From Fusarium oxysporum f. sp. lycopersici 4287 (Eukaryota > Ascomycota > Sordariomycetes > Hypocreales > Nectriaceae), in NCBI RefSeq assembly GCF_000149955.1, contig NC_030986.1, positions 1,313,148-1,377,147 of the forward strand: DNA of 64,000 bases. Direction: 5' to 3'. The position numbers and the translations under genes were made by a program. How positions within the stretch are numbered: the stretch's first letter is position 1; the number at the start of each line of letters is the position of its first letter. Shown in pieces: positions 33,189-46,683 of this stretch. Below the pieces are notes generated by a model. The model did no database searches. It was not told where the DNA came from and saw only the letters and a program-made list of their open reading frames with translations.

Positions 33189-35412
33189 TTAATGCTGTGG
33201 CTTGATGATGCTGTTGCGGGCCGTCTTTGTAGGTTTGTAGTTGGGGAGCTCGTCAAACCAGCCCTGGTCTTCGTTGTATCGGTAAGCATGGAAGTCAAGG
33301 CCGTAAGGCTTGGGCTCAATAGAGTAGAGCATGCCAAGGGGGATGTCCATGTCTGTGATGTCCGCCAGGGACAGGTCCATGAAATAGGCCATCAGGACTC
33401 TACAGACAGAGCGGTGTCCAATGATAAGAAGATGATCTTCAATGCGCTCAACCTCTCGAACCATATCCCGCAGACGGCTCACAACCTGCAGATAACCTTC
33501 ACCCCCGACTCCAGGATAGATGTAGTTGAGCTTGTCCTGCGCTCGCTTGGCAAATTCCTCGGGCTCCTTCTGTGCGATTTCCGCATATGTCATACCCTCG
33601 AACTGGCCCGAGTTCATTTCGTTAAGCATTTCCCAGTTCTTTACATCGTAGTCATCGTCGGCCTCGAAGTATTCAGCTGTGTCCACGCTGCGATCGAGCA
33701 TCGAAGTCCAGACACAAAAGTTCTTGTCCTCAATCTCCCGGTACATCTCAGGGTAGGGAGGTGTGTTGTCACCGGGCACAGGAGGGAAAGTAGCCTGAGC
33801 TTTCTTGCTCTTCTGCTCAATAAGCCAGTGCTTGCGCTGATAAGTAATGAAGTTGTGAAGAGCTTGGCCGTAGCAATGGCCGCGCTCGGTAAGCGGTGAG
33901 TTTCCACCCAATCTTCCAAGCTCGTTATCGACACTCTGACCATGTCGGGTAATCCAGATCTGTCGAGGGGCAAGATTGAAGCTAGCGAGGTAAGTGCTAA
34001 TACCACTGCTGAGGAAACCCTTGAGACGGTGCTGGATTAGTTTTCGACCAACATCAATCATCTACAGTTTGGTCAGCTTCTGATGGTCAAAATCGTGGCG
34101 AACTCCACAAACCTGGATGTATTGCAAGTCGTGCTTTTCCTCGTATTCACCAAGAGGAACGTACGCACTCTCGTATGCAGCGACTCGCTTCTTAAAATCT
34201 TCCAGTGACTTCTGAGGGTCCTTGTCACGATAGTCAGGACCAGACAGCTTCAACCGCATATTCGCCTCGAGAAGAGTAGGATCTTGACAGATACTCTCAA
34301 TGAAAAGAATACCCAGCTTAGGCTCCCTCTGCTTAATGCGGTTGGTGATGTTCTTTCTTCGTTCAATAGTGCTGTTTGTGGCATCAAGAATGCCGACAGC
34401 GCCGCCTCCATCGAGAAGGTAGTCCAACAGCTCGTCCAAAGTATCCATAGCACACTGCTCACGCATGGCCGCGGCAGTTTGGTTCTTGGGATCAAAGAAT
34501 GTAGCGGACTGGTCCACCTCGGATTGAGCGGCATCGTTCAAATCAAGCTTCTCCGGCTCAGCCTGCTCGGGACCAAACGGTGCCGGGTTACCATTTAGCA
34601 AAATGGAAGCCGCATGCACAGGAGGATCCATGTGTTCCGGCTCAGGCTGCAACTTTGGGTGGACAGAAACTCTGCGTCCGGCAGCTACACGTCTTCGGTT
34701 TCCGACATTGAAAATGCGAGAATCATGCTGCTGCCAAGAAAGATACCTTTGAAGCTTCTTGGTGATGTAAGACTTTCCTCGGGCCGGCAAGCCTACCATG
34801 ACAATAACAAGCTTTGCGGCAACATCACGAGAAGGAATTCTTCCATCAGGTGAGACTCTTGACCGGGTCATGCCCGGAATGTTGAGCGTTGTCGCATGTG
34901 GCCGGACTCGTGGTGTTTGATGTCCAGAATTCTGTCGTAGCGGAGGACTATTTCCATACGTCAATTGAGGGGTTCTAAAAGCGGGATCGCCAGTACTAAA
35001 AGGGCCGAAGGTGGTGGATATGTGGTTCGCGACCCCAACTGTGGAAAAAAAGAGAAAAAAATGACGGCACTTACATGCGTGGCGAGCTCGGCGCTGTTGA
35101 AGTGACGCTTCGCGCATATGTGGGGGTTTCGGTCAAATCGTTTAGCGATCGCAGTGCCACAGCCAACGAGGAAGGTGCATTTGCTGGAGGAGGAAGATGG
35201 TCATGGTCACCATCTGCTGGTGGAGGAAGAACCGCGTAGTTATTTGGGTTGTTTGGATTCGAGGAAGGGTCTGAAGTTGGGTTTGACGTCGGATTCGAGC
35301 TAGGATTCGATGTAGGTGGTAGAGAATTTGAGGATGTCTGTTGCGCTGCAGACGAATGTTGCGCTGGCAGCGCTGGCGAAGGAGGTGATACACCGAGAAG
35401 GTTATGCATCAC
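33189..35412 (-). CDS. Bifunctional 6-phosphofructo-2-kinase/fructose-2,6-bisphosphatase
   Basis: Makes and degrades fructose-2,6-bisphosphate, the activator of glycolysis. About 697 aa in three exons: 35412-35075, a middle exon ending at 34113, and 34061-33189. The N-terminal 110 residues are disordered and rich in Ser/Pro/Asn with NPxS repeats. The kinase part has the Walker A motif GLPARGKSYI, FNVGNRRR and DATNSTIERRKN. The phosphatase part keeps the whole catalytic set: the RHG motif TRHGQS, the Glu in NSGQFEGMTYAEI and the second His in IIGHRSVCRV. Both activities are therefore expected, unlike yeast, where they are split. The exon 1/2 acceptor is uncertain. The AG at 35039 breaks frame, while AGs giving exon starts at 34995 (79-nt intron) or seven codons further on (100-nt intron) both keep it. 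Confidence 0.85.
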
Positions 35413-38400
35413 AGATTTTAACAGTCCGGACTGTTTTGATTGTCGGCGACCTGCGTCTAGATTTTAGATACGTTTATGGTTGATTGTTTGGTGTCTTGGA
35501 GTGCTAGAGGCGATCGGGTAGGTATAAGGGGTTCAAGTTATGATAAACAGAATTGAAACAATTTGATTGATCAAAACAACAACAAGGTAGCAATGGATGT
35601 CGAAGATCTTTTGGAGGTTCAAAGTTTGTATGAGGAGAAGAAGAGCAACAAGAAAGATTGGATGTGTAGCAGCAGTTGAATGGCTAATAAAGCATGAGAG
35701 AATGGCAGGGCAAATACGTAGTCATTGTTGGAAGGAGCTGTTAAGAAACAAGGCAAGGACAAGGAAACTACGGCCATGTACGTACCTGCAGGGGCCACCG
35801 GAATCGCTGAAGGCATCTGAGTAACGAGGGAGACTAAACTCCAAATCGAGCAATTGGCGACAGGTTCTGACTCTTCAAGAAACACGTCGACCAATAAACA
35901 AAGAAAATCGCCCCAGTGAGGCCCGGCGTAGTGGTCCACAGGGGGCTCCTCAGTGGACTTTGGTGTGTGTTTCCTTTGAGGGAGGGGTCCCTTTTCCTCC
36001 GCTGTTGTACCTTTCAGTGGCGTCAATCTGTCGGGGTGCTCGGGGCGTCCACTAGCTTCGCTTTCTTGACCTTTGACCGGAGGTGAGTCTGAGTCGAGTC
36101 GAGTCTTGGAGAGGTGAGGTGAACTGAAATGATGGACGGTAGAGTGGGAGGGCCTCCACCAGGTCGCAAGCAGCCCAGTCCCAGTGCAGTTGGAGGCTGA
36201 CTTGGAGGTCTTGGGGGTGTCGTCGTTGGTGGGCTCGGTGGTGCCGTGCCGCGACTAGCAGTGGGGAAGAATGCAGGACCCTAAAAAGTTGCGGTAGTGG
36301 CGCTGGCTGCTGCTTGCTGGCTTCTTCACAAGCTTAGCCTAAGCTAATGTCGTCCAGGTTCAGGTAAGGTTGGCTTGGAGTGGGAGTGGAGGGTCTAATC
36401 CCGCGGGAACTTGTTTGAATCGATGGATGCTGGGTAGGTGGTTTGTTTTTGTAAGAGCCCAGGCCCTGATGGGATAAAATGAAGTTGAGGTCTGGCTTGA
36501 TAGAGATCTTTCCTTTTTTGGAGTTGTTGAGTTTGAGCCCTTGCCCTACTGTTTTTTTCCAGTCTCTTGGTGTTCGGTGTCAATGAGTCGATAAACTCCG
36601 TGTGTTGTAGCGTTCTGTGTTGTTATTGTGCTGTGCTGTATGCCTCGTCTTCCTATAATCTGAGCTGAGGCTTGTTGCTTCGTGTGCTTGGCGCAGTCGT
36701 TTTTTCCTGTCTTTTTGCTGGTTGTGTCTGTCTGTTATACGTCACCCAGAATAGGCTGTGCCCATTAGAGGGTCTGCAGATCGAAACGCAGCAGGTTGCA
36801 ATTATTATACTGGTAGCCTCGAAATGTGTTGCTTGGGTATTTCGGTTGCCCTGACTAGGGTTGCTGGTACGCTTGAAAGAATATCAGGAGAGCGACGAGG
36901 CAATGTGAGGTGATGTGAGCCCAGGTGGTTGAGGGCCCGTGTCGGTGGTTTTATTAACGGACGGGCGAGAAGCTGGAGCCCCGAGTAAATGGCCGCAGAG
37001 TCAAGTCAAAAGTCAAACCCCCCCAATGCCCAGACAGGCACCTCAGGCTTTGAGCTAACTAAGTGTGTGGGAAAATCCATTTCTACTGTACCGCAATGTA
37101 AATTTCAGGGCTAACGTGTAGGAATAGTCAATTGTCAAAAACTGTATGTACCTATGGTGAAAGCCTGAAAGGTCAGAAAGTCAAGCCAAGGTGTGTCTGC
37201 TGGCCTAGGGATAGTGGCTCGTGAGACTCGTCGCCCTTGGGTGGCGCTGCATTACATTGGATCGATCCCTCGGTCTTGTTTGTACCGACTCACATCTTAC
37301 ATCATTGTACTTTTCTAACCAACCAGCCAACCTCAGCTGTGCATCCTACACACCAACTGGCTTTCAGGTACAGGATGCCCTGCGACTTTGCATCAAGATC
37401 CCAAGTCACTTTCACCCCCTTTTGGGTTTGTATACGAAAGCACGTTCCACGCAGACAACAAGTATAGACTCATTCTCAACAATATGGTCTGGTTGAGGCA
37501 CTGTATGTGCATCTTAAATGAAATAACGTGTCCCGGGGCCCGAGATCCTTGAGCATATGTACCGCCCAGCTGGGCCTCCTTTACTTTAGTTCAACACCTG
37601 CCAGCTCCTTCAATCAATCATGTACCGAGAATCCCGCCATATAATAATATAGTATGGCATGTCGTGGCCTTGCGTGTCCAGGACAAGGTTGTTCAAATCT
37701 ACGACATCTGGCGGTATCACAAATCCGAGATATGCTGCATGTATTTTCAACGCACCTCTCGCATTCGTCCCTTTCGAGTAAACCTGGCGGCTGAGTTTCA
37801 AGGACTTCGGATTCACGACTCCGTGGCCATTTTTGGTTCTTTTTGTTAACTCTACCTACACAAGATTCCAGTAAGTATGCTTTTCACAAGCCCCCAAAAT
37901 CCGCCAAGCTTTTTGGCTTTGGGCGGTTCAATAGAGCCTCTGAGACACGGAACGGTGGCGCTTGGCCCTTGCTGGGACACTCGTACCAATGAATCTCTAA
38001 CTCACCGAGCTTGATCTGTGTCTTGTTGTGCTGGTGCTTGTCTCTCCTGAAGCTGTTGAGGGCTGGAAGGGATAAAGCTTGTAAATTGGTCGCCATGAGT
38101 CTCCTCTGAATTTCGAAAGGTTGCAAATGACATCGGATGCGCGTCAGTCGACAGCCCAGTCCTGGTCGAACACATGTTCTTAAACAAATGCTAAAAGTTG
38201 ATTTTTAAATATTTATTGGAACTGTAAATATCATCCGTTAAAGTGTTTCTCTTGCAACCAAAACCTTGCTTGGGTTATATGACAAGTCTATTTCATATAA
38301 ACTGTCATCTCTGATGATAGACTTCTCTTACAGAAAATCAGAGCTCCAGGTACTAAGCTTGGGTCTCTTTCATCCATGGTTGCTTTTCCCCCTGCAAGCC

Positions 38401-41400
38401 ACACTAACGCATTCACCCTGTCTAACCAGTCAACTTGTCCTGTGTCTGAGTATCAAGATCATCACTCTCAGAGCGGAAGCGAATCTTGAACGCTTGTCAC
38501 AATGAAATTGTGATTTTCAAGCTTAAATTTCATGTCTCTCATCTCGAAAAATATGCACTCAATCCGGCGGTACTTTAAACCCCCGAACCTCTGTTCGCAG
38601 CTATGCATGGCACCCCTACCAAGCATACGCCGTCTTAGACCACATCAAGTCAAGCTCCAATAGTTCTTCTCCTCACTCAAAAAACAGACGCCGCGCTACT
38701 GCAGTCCAAGGCCTTCTTCTCCAGCGCTGGAAGCTCCTACAAGGTATAAGATCCTTGCTTCCTTTCACCTCGACCCAAAAGGAGTCATCCCTAGTGCAGC
38801 TTTCTCCGATCTCGCCGCGGGGGAACCTTCACAAGCAAAGCGAAGCGAAGCAAGCGATGAGCAAAAACTAAACTCGCTTCTGCAGATGCATTGCATGAGG
38901 GGGACAGTCAACTTACCCCCACCGTTATCTTTGGTCTTCTTGTGGTTTCTGCAGTTGGTAGAGATACAGAATTACCCTCACAAATGCGTAAGACTTGGTC
39001 GTATTGCAAAAGAGGCGCCTCGTTTTCTCTCATGCGACATGTGAGATTCGATTCGCGGCTGAGCTGTCACCGTCACCGTCACTCTCACCCTGACCTTGCT
39101 TTACAGCTCAGTCCTTGGCTCCTTGCTCGTGTCCTTTCGTCTCATCGCCTGGTGAGATAGAGGTGAGACCAGTAATGCGACAGTCATCTCGCATGAATGC
39201 CGTCCAATCTATCATTCCATCCCCTTTCAACTCCTATTCCACTACGAATCATGTTTACCCGTGGGCGCTTAGGCGTCACGAATTCGTCCGTGGGGTCCCA
39301 GTCACTTTTTGTCTCCCCGGCGCACTGGCCCTGAATATCATTCGAGCAAAGCCTTGGATATCATAAACTATGAATCAAAAGCCTTGCCGTTGCGCCGCTG
39401 TCCCTGTCTTTTCATGGCTTGATACGGGTCTCAGTATGACTCTTATCAATCATGCGAATATTACACGACCGTGGCTCTGTTGACTGCTTTTCTTATTTTG
39501 TCCGTGTTTCATTCATGTCTATCGAACCATGCATCATGACACCTCAAGCAATGAGACTCCTTGTCCTCGACTTTATTGATTGCCATTATTAGAGAGCACA
39601 GGCCAGTACTGTAACGCGGGGATGGTCCCGATAGGCCATTTCTCTTGCTGCTCGGCTTTTCTGGCCTTTTGTCTTATCGTACATGTACCGAACTGTGGCT
39701 GGCTTGCTTCTCAGTGACCTATCGTCAGTAATGCATGGACACTGTTGTACAATGCCCCGTGACAACATGTAAGCTCTTTATGCTCAATTCCAACGATCCT
39801 ATTATTCTCCGACTCCTGAAACCAAGTCTTGGTTCGGCGACTACGAGTACGATGCAAGACTGTAGTGTTCTTTTATTTGTTACTGTCGATCAAGCGCGGT
39901 CAATGCATGCTACGGGCTAGGGACCAGGATTGCTGTTATTCTAGGTGAGCCCGTGTAAGTGCCAAGGTGAATTGGACTGCCGCCGGATGTTCTATCCTGT
40001 AGTCCCGAAAACCGTTCCCAAAACTCCGAATTATGGCTCTGGTAAAATGCTCTCATCCTGGGCCCCCGAAAGAGTATGCTTGGAGCGCACAGCGTGTGAC
40101 ATTTAGAGGACGTTCAGCCAGGCTGTGAGCTGTACGTACGTTGGGCATTGTAAGCAGCCCAAGCAACATGATAGCTCACTTTGATTGACGGAGCACCAAA
40201 CACTGCCTCTTTACAGTATATGCAGGCAACCGTCTATCATGTTCACTTGTGTAGCTGGGCCCATTTAGTACTTCACATGCCATGATTGTAACTGCAGCCT
40301 TGATCGGTTGACAGGTACGCCGGTGCGTCGGCATCAGATGCTTTACGTGGAGTGATTTCTCCGCATATTCAAAGTACGGGGGATGCAAGATCAAGTTGCC
40401 AAAAGAGGCAGCCTTAAAATCCATTCCCCACGAAAGCGGCCATTCATCTCTTTATGGTGATATTCGGGGGCACATCCGAACCAACGGGATGGCTCTTCTT
40501 TAACATAACATCTGGTGGGGAGACGCGGGGTTGATATGACATGTTTGTCTCGCATGGTACTCTGAAATAAGTGATTGTAGAGACATAGTTATGTATGAAC
40601 TTCATGTGATAGTTGTTTTGCACTTGTAAGTTAATCGAATGTCAAAGCTCATGATTGTGTTGTTATGCTAAACCCTTGTTATGTTCAGTTGGATGACAGC
40701 CATGCTGCCTTGCTGTTACCTGCCTCACGCGGACGGAATGACTGCCCAATACCCGTAGCCAAGACTTTGGGTACCAGTCAGCAAGCTGTGAAAGAAAAGC
40801 TTTGAATCACAAGAATTGCCTGGTGTATTGTATTGTCTCACACAATGGTGGTGAAGCAAGTCGAAATATGTAGGGTAAGCTGAAACAAGTGGCTTACAGA
40901 TCCCTAGCCACATGTGTAGGTCCCCACCACAATTGATCCACAGTGTTGACAGAACTTATCATCAACTTCAATGCCAACGAGTTGATGGGGATACAGGACT
41001 TTCTGAAGGCATAGTCCAAGTGGACAATACAGAAAAACACGACAACTCCCATGTCGATGTTTCGTGTACTTACGAAGGGAATTTAGGCGTGGAAAGCTCG
41101 ATCAAAGCTGCTCGCGATCGCAAAAGGACTCTGTTTGTAGCAGGCCTTTTGAAGATCCTGCCAAGGCAGTGAAAGAGTTGATTCATTTGGAAAGTGAAAG
41201 CGAAAAGCTCATTCATTCACAGCCTGGAATAAATAACGAACAACTGGTCATCTACCTACGGAAGTAGATATTGTCAAAGAAACTGCTAGTTATTGGGCGT
41301 TACTGCAGACATTTACTTGACGGTTTCTTGCCAGCCGCTGCCACTGCCAAAATCAAGTGCAGAATCATTCACCTCGAATGGTAGCGAAATACGCACAAGA

Positions 41401-41939
41401 CTTGTTCATTAGGCCCCCATCTGATTGCAAGATCCTTTATCTTCTGCTTTCAAACACTTCTCTATCTTTGATCTTTCGTACCCAGAGACTTGTTTTCGAA
41501 GAGCATAGTAAAGGGTAAGTGCCCACTGCAAATGGTTGTTATTAACCTGAGCTAGTTGGGGATAGTCACTAATAAAAGCAAACAGGAGAAAGAACGAGAG
41601 ATACCTTAGGAGAGTCGAAAGTGAAGAGTGGTGCGCTCTTGCCTAAATTCGTCCCAACTTGCGCCTTCTTTCGTCACGAGACCTCGCATCATAACAACAT
41701 CCGTCGTCTCTTCATCATCTCCTTCAAACTCGACTCTCAACTCTCTCTTCTCAACGCGCAACTAATCTTGGAAACTTCGCCATCATCTACCGTAACACTG
41801 CTGCAAGCCCGAAACGGCGCGCTTACTTCCATCCGAGTTCTTCACAGGCACGAAGACCACGTTTAGTATGTCGTGAACTTACAAAATCTGCTTGGTTCGG
41901 TAGCTGACCGCAGTTCACAGGCGATACCCAGGGCTGCAG
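35413..41939. other. Long gene-poor region, 6.5 kb
   Basis: Upstream region of the PFKFB gene and of TAD3. No gene with recognisable motifs on either strand, no tRNA and no transposon ends were seen. A short coding-like patch lies at about 40950-41267 (+) in two frames and may be a relic. Confidence 0.45.
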
Positions 41940-43320
41940 ATGGATGCAACTCAAGACAACTCGGCTGCCGGGCCTTCCAGTGAGGTCTGCCAAACTCCTG
42001 AGCCTGTTGAGGCGTCTGCGCCCCCAAAGACCGAACATCGCGGCCCATCCGAGATTCTCTCAAACCCCTTGATTGATGACTTGAAGGAAGGACATACCCG
42101 CCGTGGTGTCTTGATCCCCCTCAAAACAACCCAGGAGGTTCGGCAAGATCACACAATCACTCATGCGTACATCACGCGGGCACCTACCAAACAAGCCAAC
42201 GATGTCATCACGTACGCCATCCTGCAGACCCTGACTGTGCCAAATAAAATGATGGGTTTGATACTAACTACTGAAACTATATAGGGCCTTGCGTAACATG
42301 CGACCAGACGATAACAGCGCTAACCCCCTGCCTCATCTGCGCAGATGCTCCAAGCCCGGTGATCTTCCCGCCCACCTAAAGACTCAGTTCATGAATGACA
42401 GTGCAGTTGGACGCCAAATCCATACAGCTAAATCAACATGGATTTACATCATAATTGGGGAAGTTAAAGATATCACCCGAGAGGAACTGGCGGAGGTTCT
42501 TTCCATTGTTGAGGGCGCGGAGACCGACCTCTTCATCGAGAAGATCCCCATCCCACTACTCGCACCAACATCTCAAGTACAAGCAGCCATGTGGTCTTCT
42601 CAATTTTGGCCAACAGTATATCGGAAGAACAACCCTTTGGGTCCGCACCCTAGTATAGTAGCCCGGGGAACTGAAGATATCAAGGACGACGCCTCCGTGT
42701 GGATGGCACTAGCCCATCGTGTTGCTTTACAAGCTAAAGAAACCGGGATCGGCGAAGCTGTCGGAGCTGTGATTGTCCAGAGGGAGGGAGGAAAAGTCGA
42801 ACTAGTCGGGGTTGCTGGAGATGCTCGCTGGCACCAGGAGTGCGGCCTGCTGGAGGGTACCAGCAACCCCATGACGCACTGTGTTGTTCGTGCTATAAGC
42901 ATGGTCGCCCAGAAACTTGTCCGACACGAGAGACGAGCCGCTGGCCTGCCTTTCACGGCACCTAATCTCGAATATGACGCATTTCAAGACGGCCCTTTGC
43001 TCGAGATAGAGAAGCAATGCTTCGAACAAGAGCATCCAAACAAAGACGGTTATCTCTGCCACGGGCTCGAGCTTTATGTTACCCATGAGCCTTGTGTGTC
43101 CTGCTCTATGGGCATTCTTCACTCTCGAATGGGAAAGGCTGTTTTCGCTACACACATGCCTCGCAGCGGAGGATTGAGCTCAGACGATCGTCCGGATGGA
43201 GGTGGACGAGGACTGGGGCTCTTCTGGAGACGAGAGCTCAACTGGAGCTTGATGGCCTGGGAATGGGAACGTGATGGCGTACCCAACTTGCCTCCTCTTG
43301 ACCCCATCACTCATGTTTAG
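41940..43320 (+). CDS. TAD3: tRNA adenosine deaminase subunit Tad3 (ADAT3)
   Basis: Structural subunit of the Tad2-Tad3 heterodimer that converts A34 to inosine in the wobble position of several tRNAs. 435 aa from exons 41940-42211 and 42285-43320. The 73-nt intron has a GTACGC donor, a TACTAAC branch and a TATAG acceptor. The C-terminal half is a cytidine/deoxycytidylate-deaminase fold with the zinc ligands His (NPMTHCVVRAI) and two Cys (THEPCVSCSMGILHSRMG). The proton-shuttling Glu of active deaminases (HAE) is replaced by Val in HCV, which is the normal inactive state of Tad3. The N-terminal half contains the conserved LPHLRRCSK and the Tad3-specific deaminase-preceding segment. Its partner Tad2 is not in this window. 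Confidence 0.9.
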
Positions 43321-44318
43321 GATTACCACCTCCGAGGTCGATATGAGACTCATCGGCTCCGTTGCTATACACGCGAAGCTAAAGTGACAGCAAAACTCCC
43401 AAAAAGCAATGATCAAGTATTACATGCCGCACGATACTGCCCATGGACAATAATGATCCAGGCCGACAACATGATTACGATTATCTACCACTGGCTGGCA
43501 GGGCGCGTTTTATGGACTTACTTACAGCTGTTACATTGGCTGGACAACACACAAAGGGTTTAGATAGCTCTTTACATACCAGGTGAGGAGTCGATTAACA
43601 ACTATTGGCGTTGGTCTTGTAACAATAGCTTGGGCATGGAGGAGAAAGCATTGGAAGAAGTTGGACGTGGAACTCATTGTAGCATGCTAGCTTCATTTAC
43701 GCAACATGATATGTATCAATTAACTTTTTGTTGTCTGGAATATTGTCTGCCTCCTGGTCAGCTTTGCATTAATTCATTGATGTATGTACCTCAGTTACTA
43801 AAAGAGCGCCCGATGTGGATGGACCCTTGCTCCACGCGCTTCAGGACCTGCCCCTCTTTGTATCCGTGCTGCACCCTGCACCTTTGACCTTTTAAACCAA
43901 ACAACCCATAGCCTTTACAAAGAAGCTCGCCAGCTCCGTGGGTCTTTCGAGATTATCGATAAGCAGGGGGCAGTTTTGTCTGTTTGTTGCTACTTTGATC
44001 ATCAACATGCATCTTCTATGACTCGTTGGCCGCCGATTTCCCTCTTGTGCCGTCGTTTGTCGCGACAGTCCTGGCATTGGAGTTAACGCTGCATATACGG
44101 CCACCCGTAGCTTCACGAGCTCTGTCAAAGAACCAGCGGACCACTACGGCAGGTCTATAAGCGCTTCGCGACGACCTGCATCTGCACCTGCCGCGAGCAG
44201 AGGACCTGTTGACCTATCGATTTTCAACTTTATCCTCACTTCCCCCACGTTCAGGGCATTCGATCGAGACAGTTGCAGCACTGGTTACGCAGATCCTCTA
44301 GACGAACACGACGCCGAA
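43321..44318. other. Intergenic
   Basis: TAD3 3' flank and RNase H1 upstream region. No supportable gene. Confidence 0.45.
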
Positions 44319-45420
44319 ATGGTTAAGAAGCGCAACGCCCCCAGTGGTGGGTTCGGGGCAGGTTCATCGTCCAAGATGAGGAAAGCGGCAAAAGGTACAA
44401 AGTTCTACGCTGTCAAAACGGGAAGGGAACCTGGCATCTATCTGAATTATGAAGCTTGCCAGGCACAAACGACCGGGTTCCCAGGTGCGCAATGTGAGTA
44501 GCAATCCTACGCAAAAGCTCAAAACCTAGGCTGTTGCAAATAGATTAATTGACCATTATCTAGTCAAGTCATTCCTAACAAGAGAGGATGCCCAGGCCTA
44601 TATCGCGGGCAATGAGACCCCATCGGCGGCTGACGGCCCTCCGAGGTTCTATGCCGTGGCCGTAGGCCATGTTCCAGGTATCTATGCTACCTGGGATGAG
44701 ACCCAGCCACAAGTCACAGACGTCACTGGACCCAAGCACAAGAGGTTCAAGACGCAAGAAGAGGCGGAGAACTTCATTAGAGATAACGCCAGCCCTGAGA
44801 CTTGCCGACGTCTGGGTATATCACTTGAGAAACCGCAAGAGTACACTGGGGCTGCTTTTGAACCTGTAGAAGCATCTACCAAAGAGGTCAAGGCTGAGCC
44901 TACCCCAGCCCCAAAAGCAGCACCTCGCGCCGAGCCTAGTCGTGAAGAAAGCGGAAATTTACTCAAGATTTGGACCGACGGCAGCAGTCTTGCCAACGGC
45001 CAGGCTGGCTCTCGTGCTGGTCTTGGAGTTTATTTTGGTCCAAATGACAAGCGTAATCTTGCGGAGCGTCTTCCTGGTGAGCCTCAGACTAACCAGCGTG
45101 CTGAACTGATGGCGATACTTCGGGCACTTGAGATTGCGCCTTCAACACAGGACGTTCAGATTGTGTCTGACAGTCAGTATTCCATCAAGTGTGTGACACA
45201 ATGGGGCCTTGGTTGGGAGAAGAATGGATGGAAGAATGCGGCAGGGGGCGAAGTCAAGAACCAGGACCTTGTACGCGGCGTGTTAGCGAGGATAAAAGAA
45301 CGGGATGCAGCCAGGTCAAAAACCTCTTTCCAATGGGTGAAAGGACACGCCAGTGATTACGGCAACCACCGAGCAGATGACCTGGCGAATGAAGGGGCCA
45401 GAAAGTCTCCAGTTGCTTGA
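44319..45420 (+). CDS. RNH1: Ribonuclease H1 with two hybrid-binding domains
   Basis: Cleaves RNA in RNA:DNA hybrids (R-loops, primers), in the nucleus and possibly in mitochondria. 343 aa from exons 44319-44493 and 44564-45420 with a 70-nt intron (GTGAGT donor, CTAG acceptor). Two N-terminal hybrid-binding (caulimovirus-type) domains are present at about residues 28-72 (FYAVKTGREPGIY and FKSF) and 86-130 (FYAVAVGHVPGIY and HKRF). Two such domains match yeast Rnh1 rather than the mammalian enzyme, which has one. An Ala/Pro/Glu-rich linker leads to the catalytic domain with the DEDD residues in WTDGSS, NQRAELMAI, VSDSQYS and NHRADDLANEGA. All four are intact, so an active enzyme is expected. 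Confidence 0.92.
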
Positions 45421-46683
45421 CCGGGATTTTCCCAAGAAATTCAGTCTGCTACGAGAATGTAGCTCGTCTATCTGGGAGAGGACTTTGCTCCAATGTTTCT
45501 GGAGCTATTTGCCGGGTCTATTTTGCCCGAGGTTGTCAAAACGCCTGAGCTTGAAGGCAGAGGTCTATTAACTCTTGTGGCCTGGGGTGGACATTTGGAG
45601 TCTGCTCGGCTCTCTTTATTACTATGGTGTCCTTTTGGTTTGTTTCCTTTTGTAATGATACCTGCCTGATATAGCTCATATCGGGCCACGAATGATTCAA
45701 ACTTAATCATATTCATACCCCTGCTCACGATAGAGGGTCCTTGAACTCTTGTCTTGGTGATGAGATTCACTCGTATACTCTCAACTAACAGTCTCCCGTT
45801 AACTCTGCTGTGCGATGTCCCTCATATAATAGAGGAACTGTTGATGCGGCTGTTACAGGACAAAATCAATGGGTCACTTTTGGACACAATCATAAGAGAA
45901 GCTGGATTAAGCAGCGCAGGTCTCTATAGATACTTAAACCAATGGTGAGACGAATTGCGGCGCTCTCGGGCATCCCTCACTTCTGGTAACTAGTTGTCAG
46001 GTAGGTAAGGCTGCGAGTCGATGACCTGATACGATTTATGCCGAGAATATTTGTCTGTGAGGGTATATATTCCAATAAACTTCCTTTTCGACGTTCCCCA
46101 ACCATGGTTCTAGTCGCGTCATACGCTTGCGTTCACGGCAAGCTTGTCTCCTCACATGTTTTCTGGGAACGGTGAAGTTCAAACCTATTCGACTCCTCTC
46201 TTCGGCTCTATTTATATATTTAAATTAATCCACCAATAGCCAACCTGGTATTACTTGGTGCTGTCTGGTGATTTCGAGTTGATATTCAACAGCGAGTTAA
46301 GCGATTGTCCAAGTTTGATCACGATAGGACGATTAGATCCCGTTCGACGGGGGTTGAATACCACTTTCTCAGCTTTCTCAGCAACAGGGACAGGGCTATC
46401 GTCGTAAAGGTCCTGGGATTACTCTTTGCGGAATAGCCAGGATATATGCTTTCATACTAAAGAGACTCGTTGCCCTGTTCTCCTCTACAGCGTTTATATA
46501 ATACGACACACTGAGTTTACATGACACGACAGCAATCAAATGGCACGGGGCTGCCCGGATGTCGGTTCTCCAGTCTTGAGATCCCCTGGTCTACATATAA
46601 TGTGTACAGCTCAAAAGAGAATAAAATGCCATTACCGGCTGCTCTCGTCTCGGCGGACACGTTCTGCGAGACAACAACTCAAG
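45421..46683. other. Intergenic, 1.3 kb
   Basis: No recognisable gene. A 64-codon open frame at 45754-45948 (+) has no supporting features. Confidence 0.45.

Noticed and set aside
33162..33899. 245-codon open frame on + strand
   Set aside because: It lies wholly antisense to the phosphatase domain of the PFKFB gene and has no family motifs.
35619..36026. 135-codon open frame on - strand in the PFKFB upstream region
   Set aside because: No family motifs and no good splice partners; probably chance or an upstream ORF.
42839..42905. Loss of the catalytic Glu in Tad3 as a sign of decay
   Set aside because: Val at this position is the normal state of Tad3, which pairs with the active subunit Tad2.
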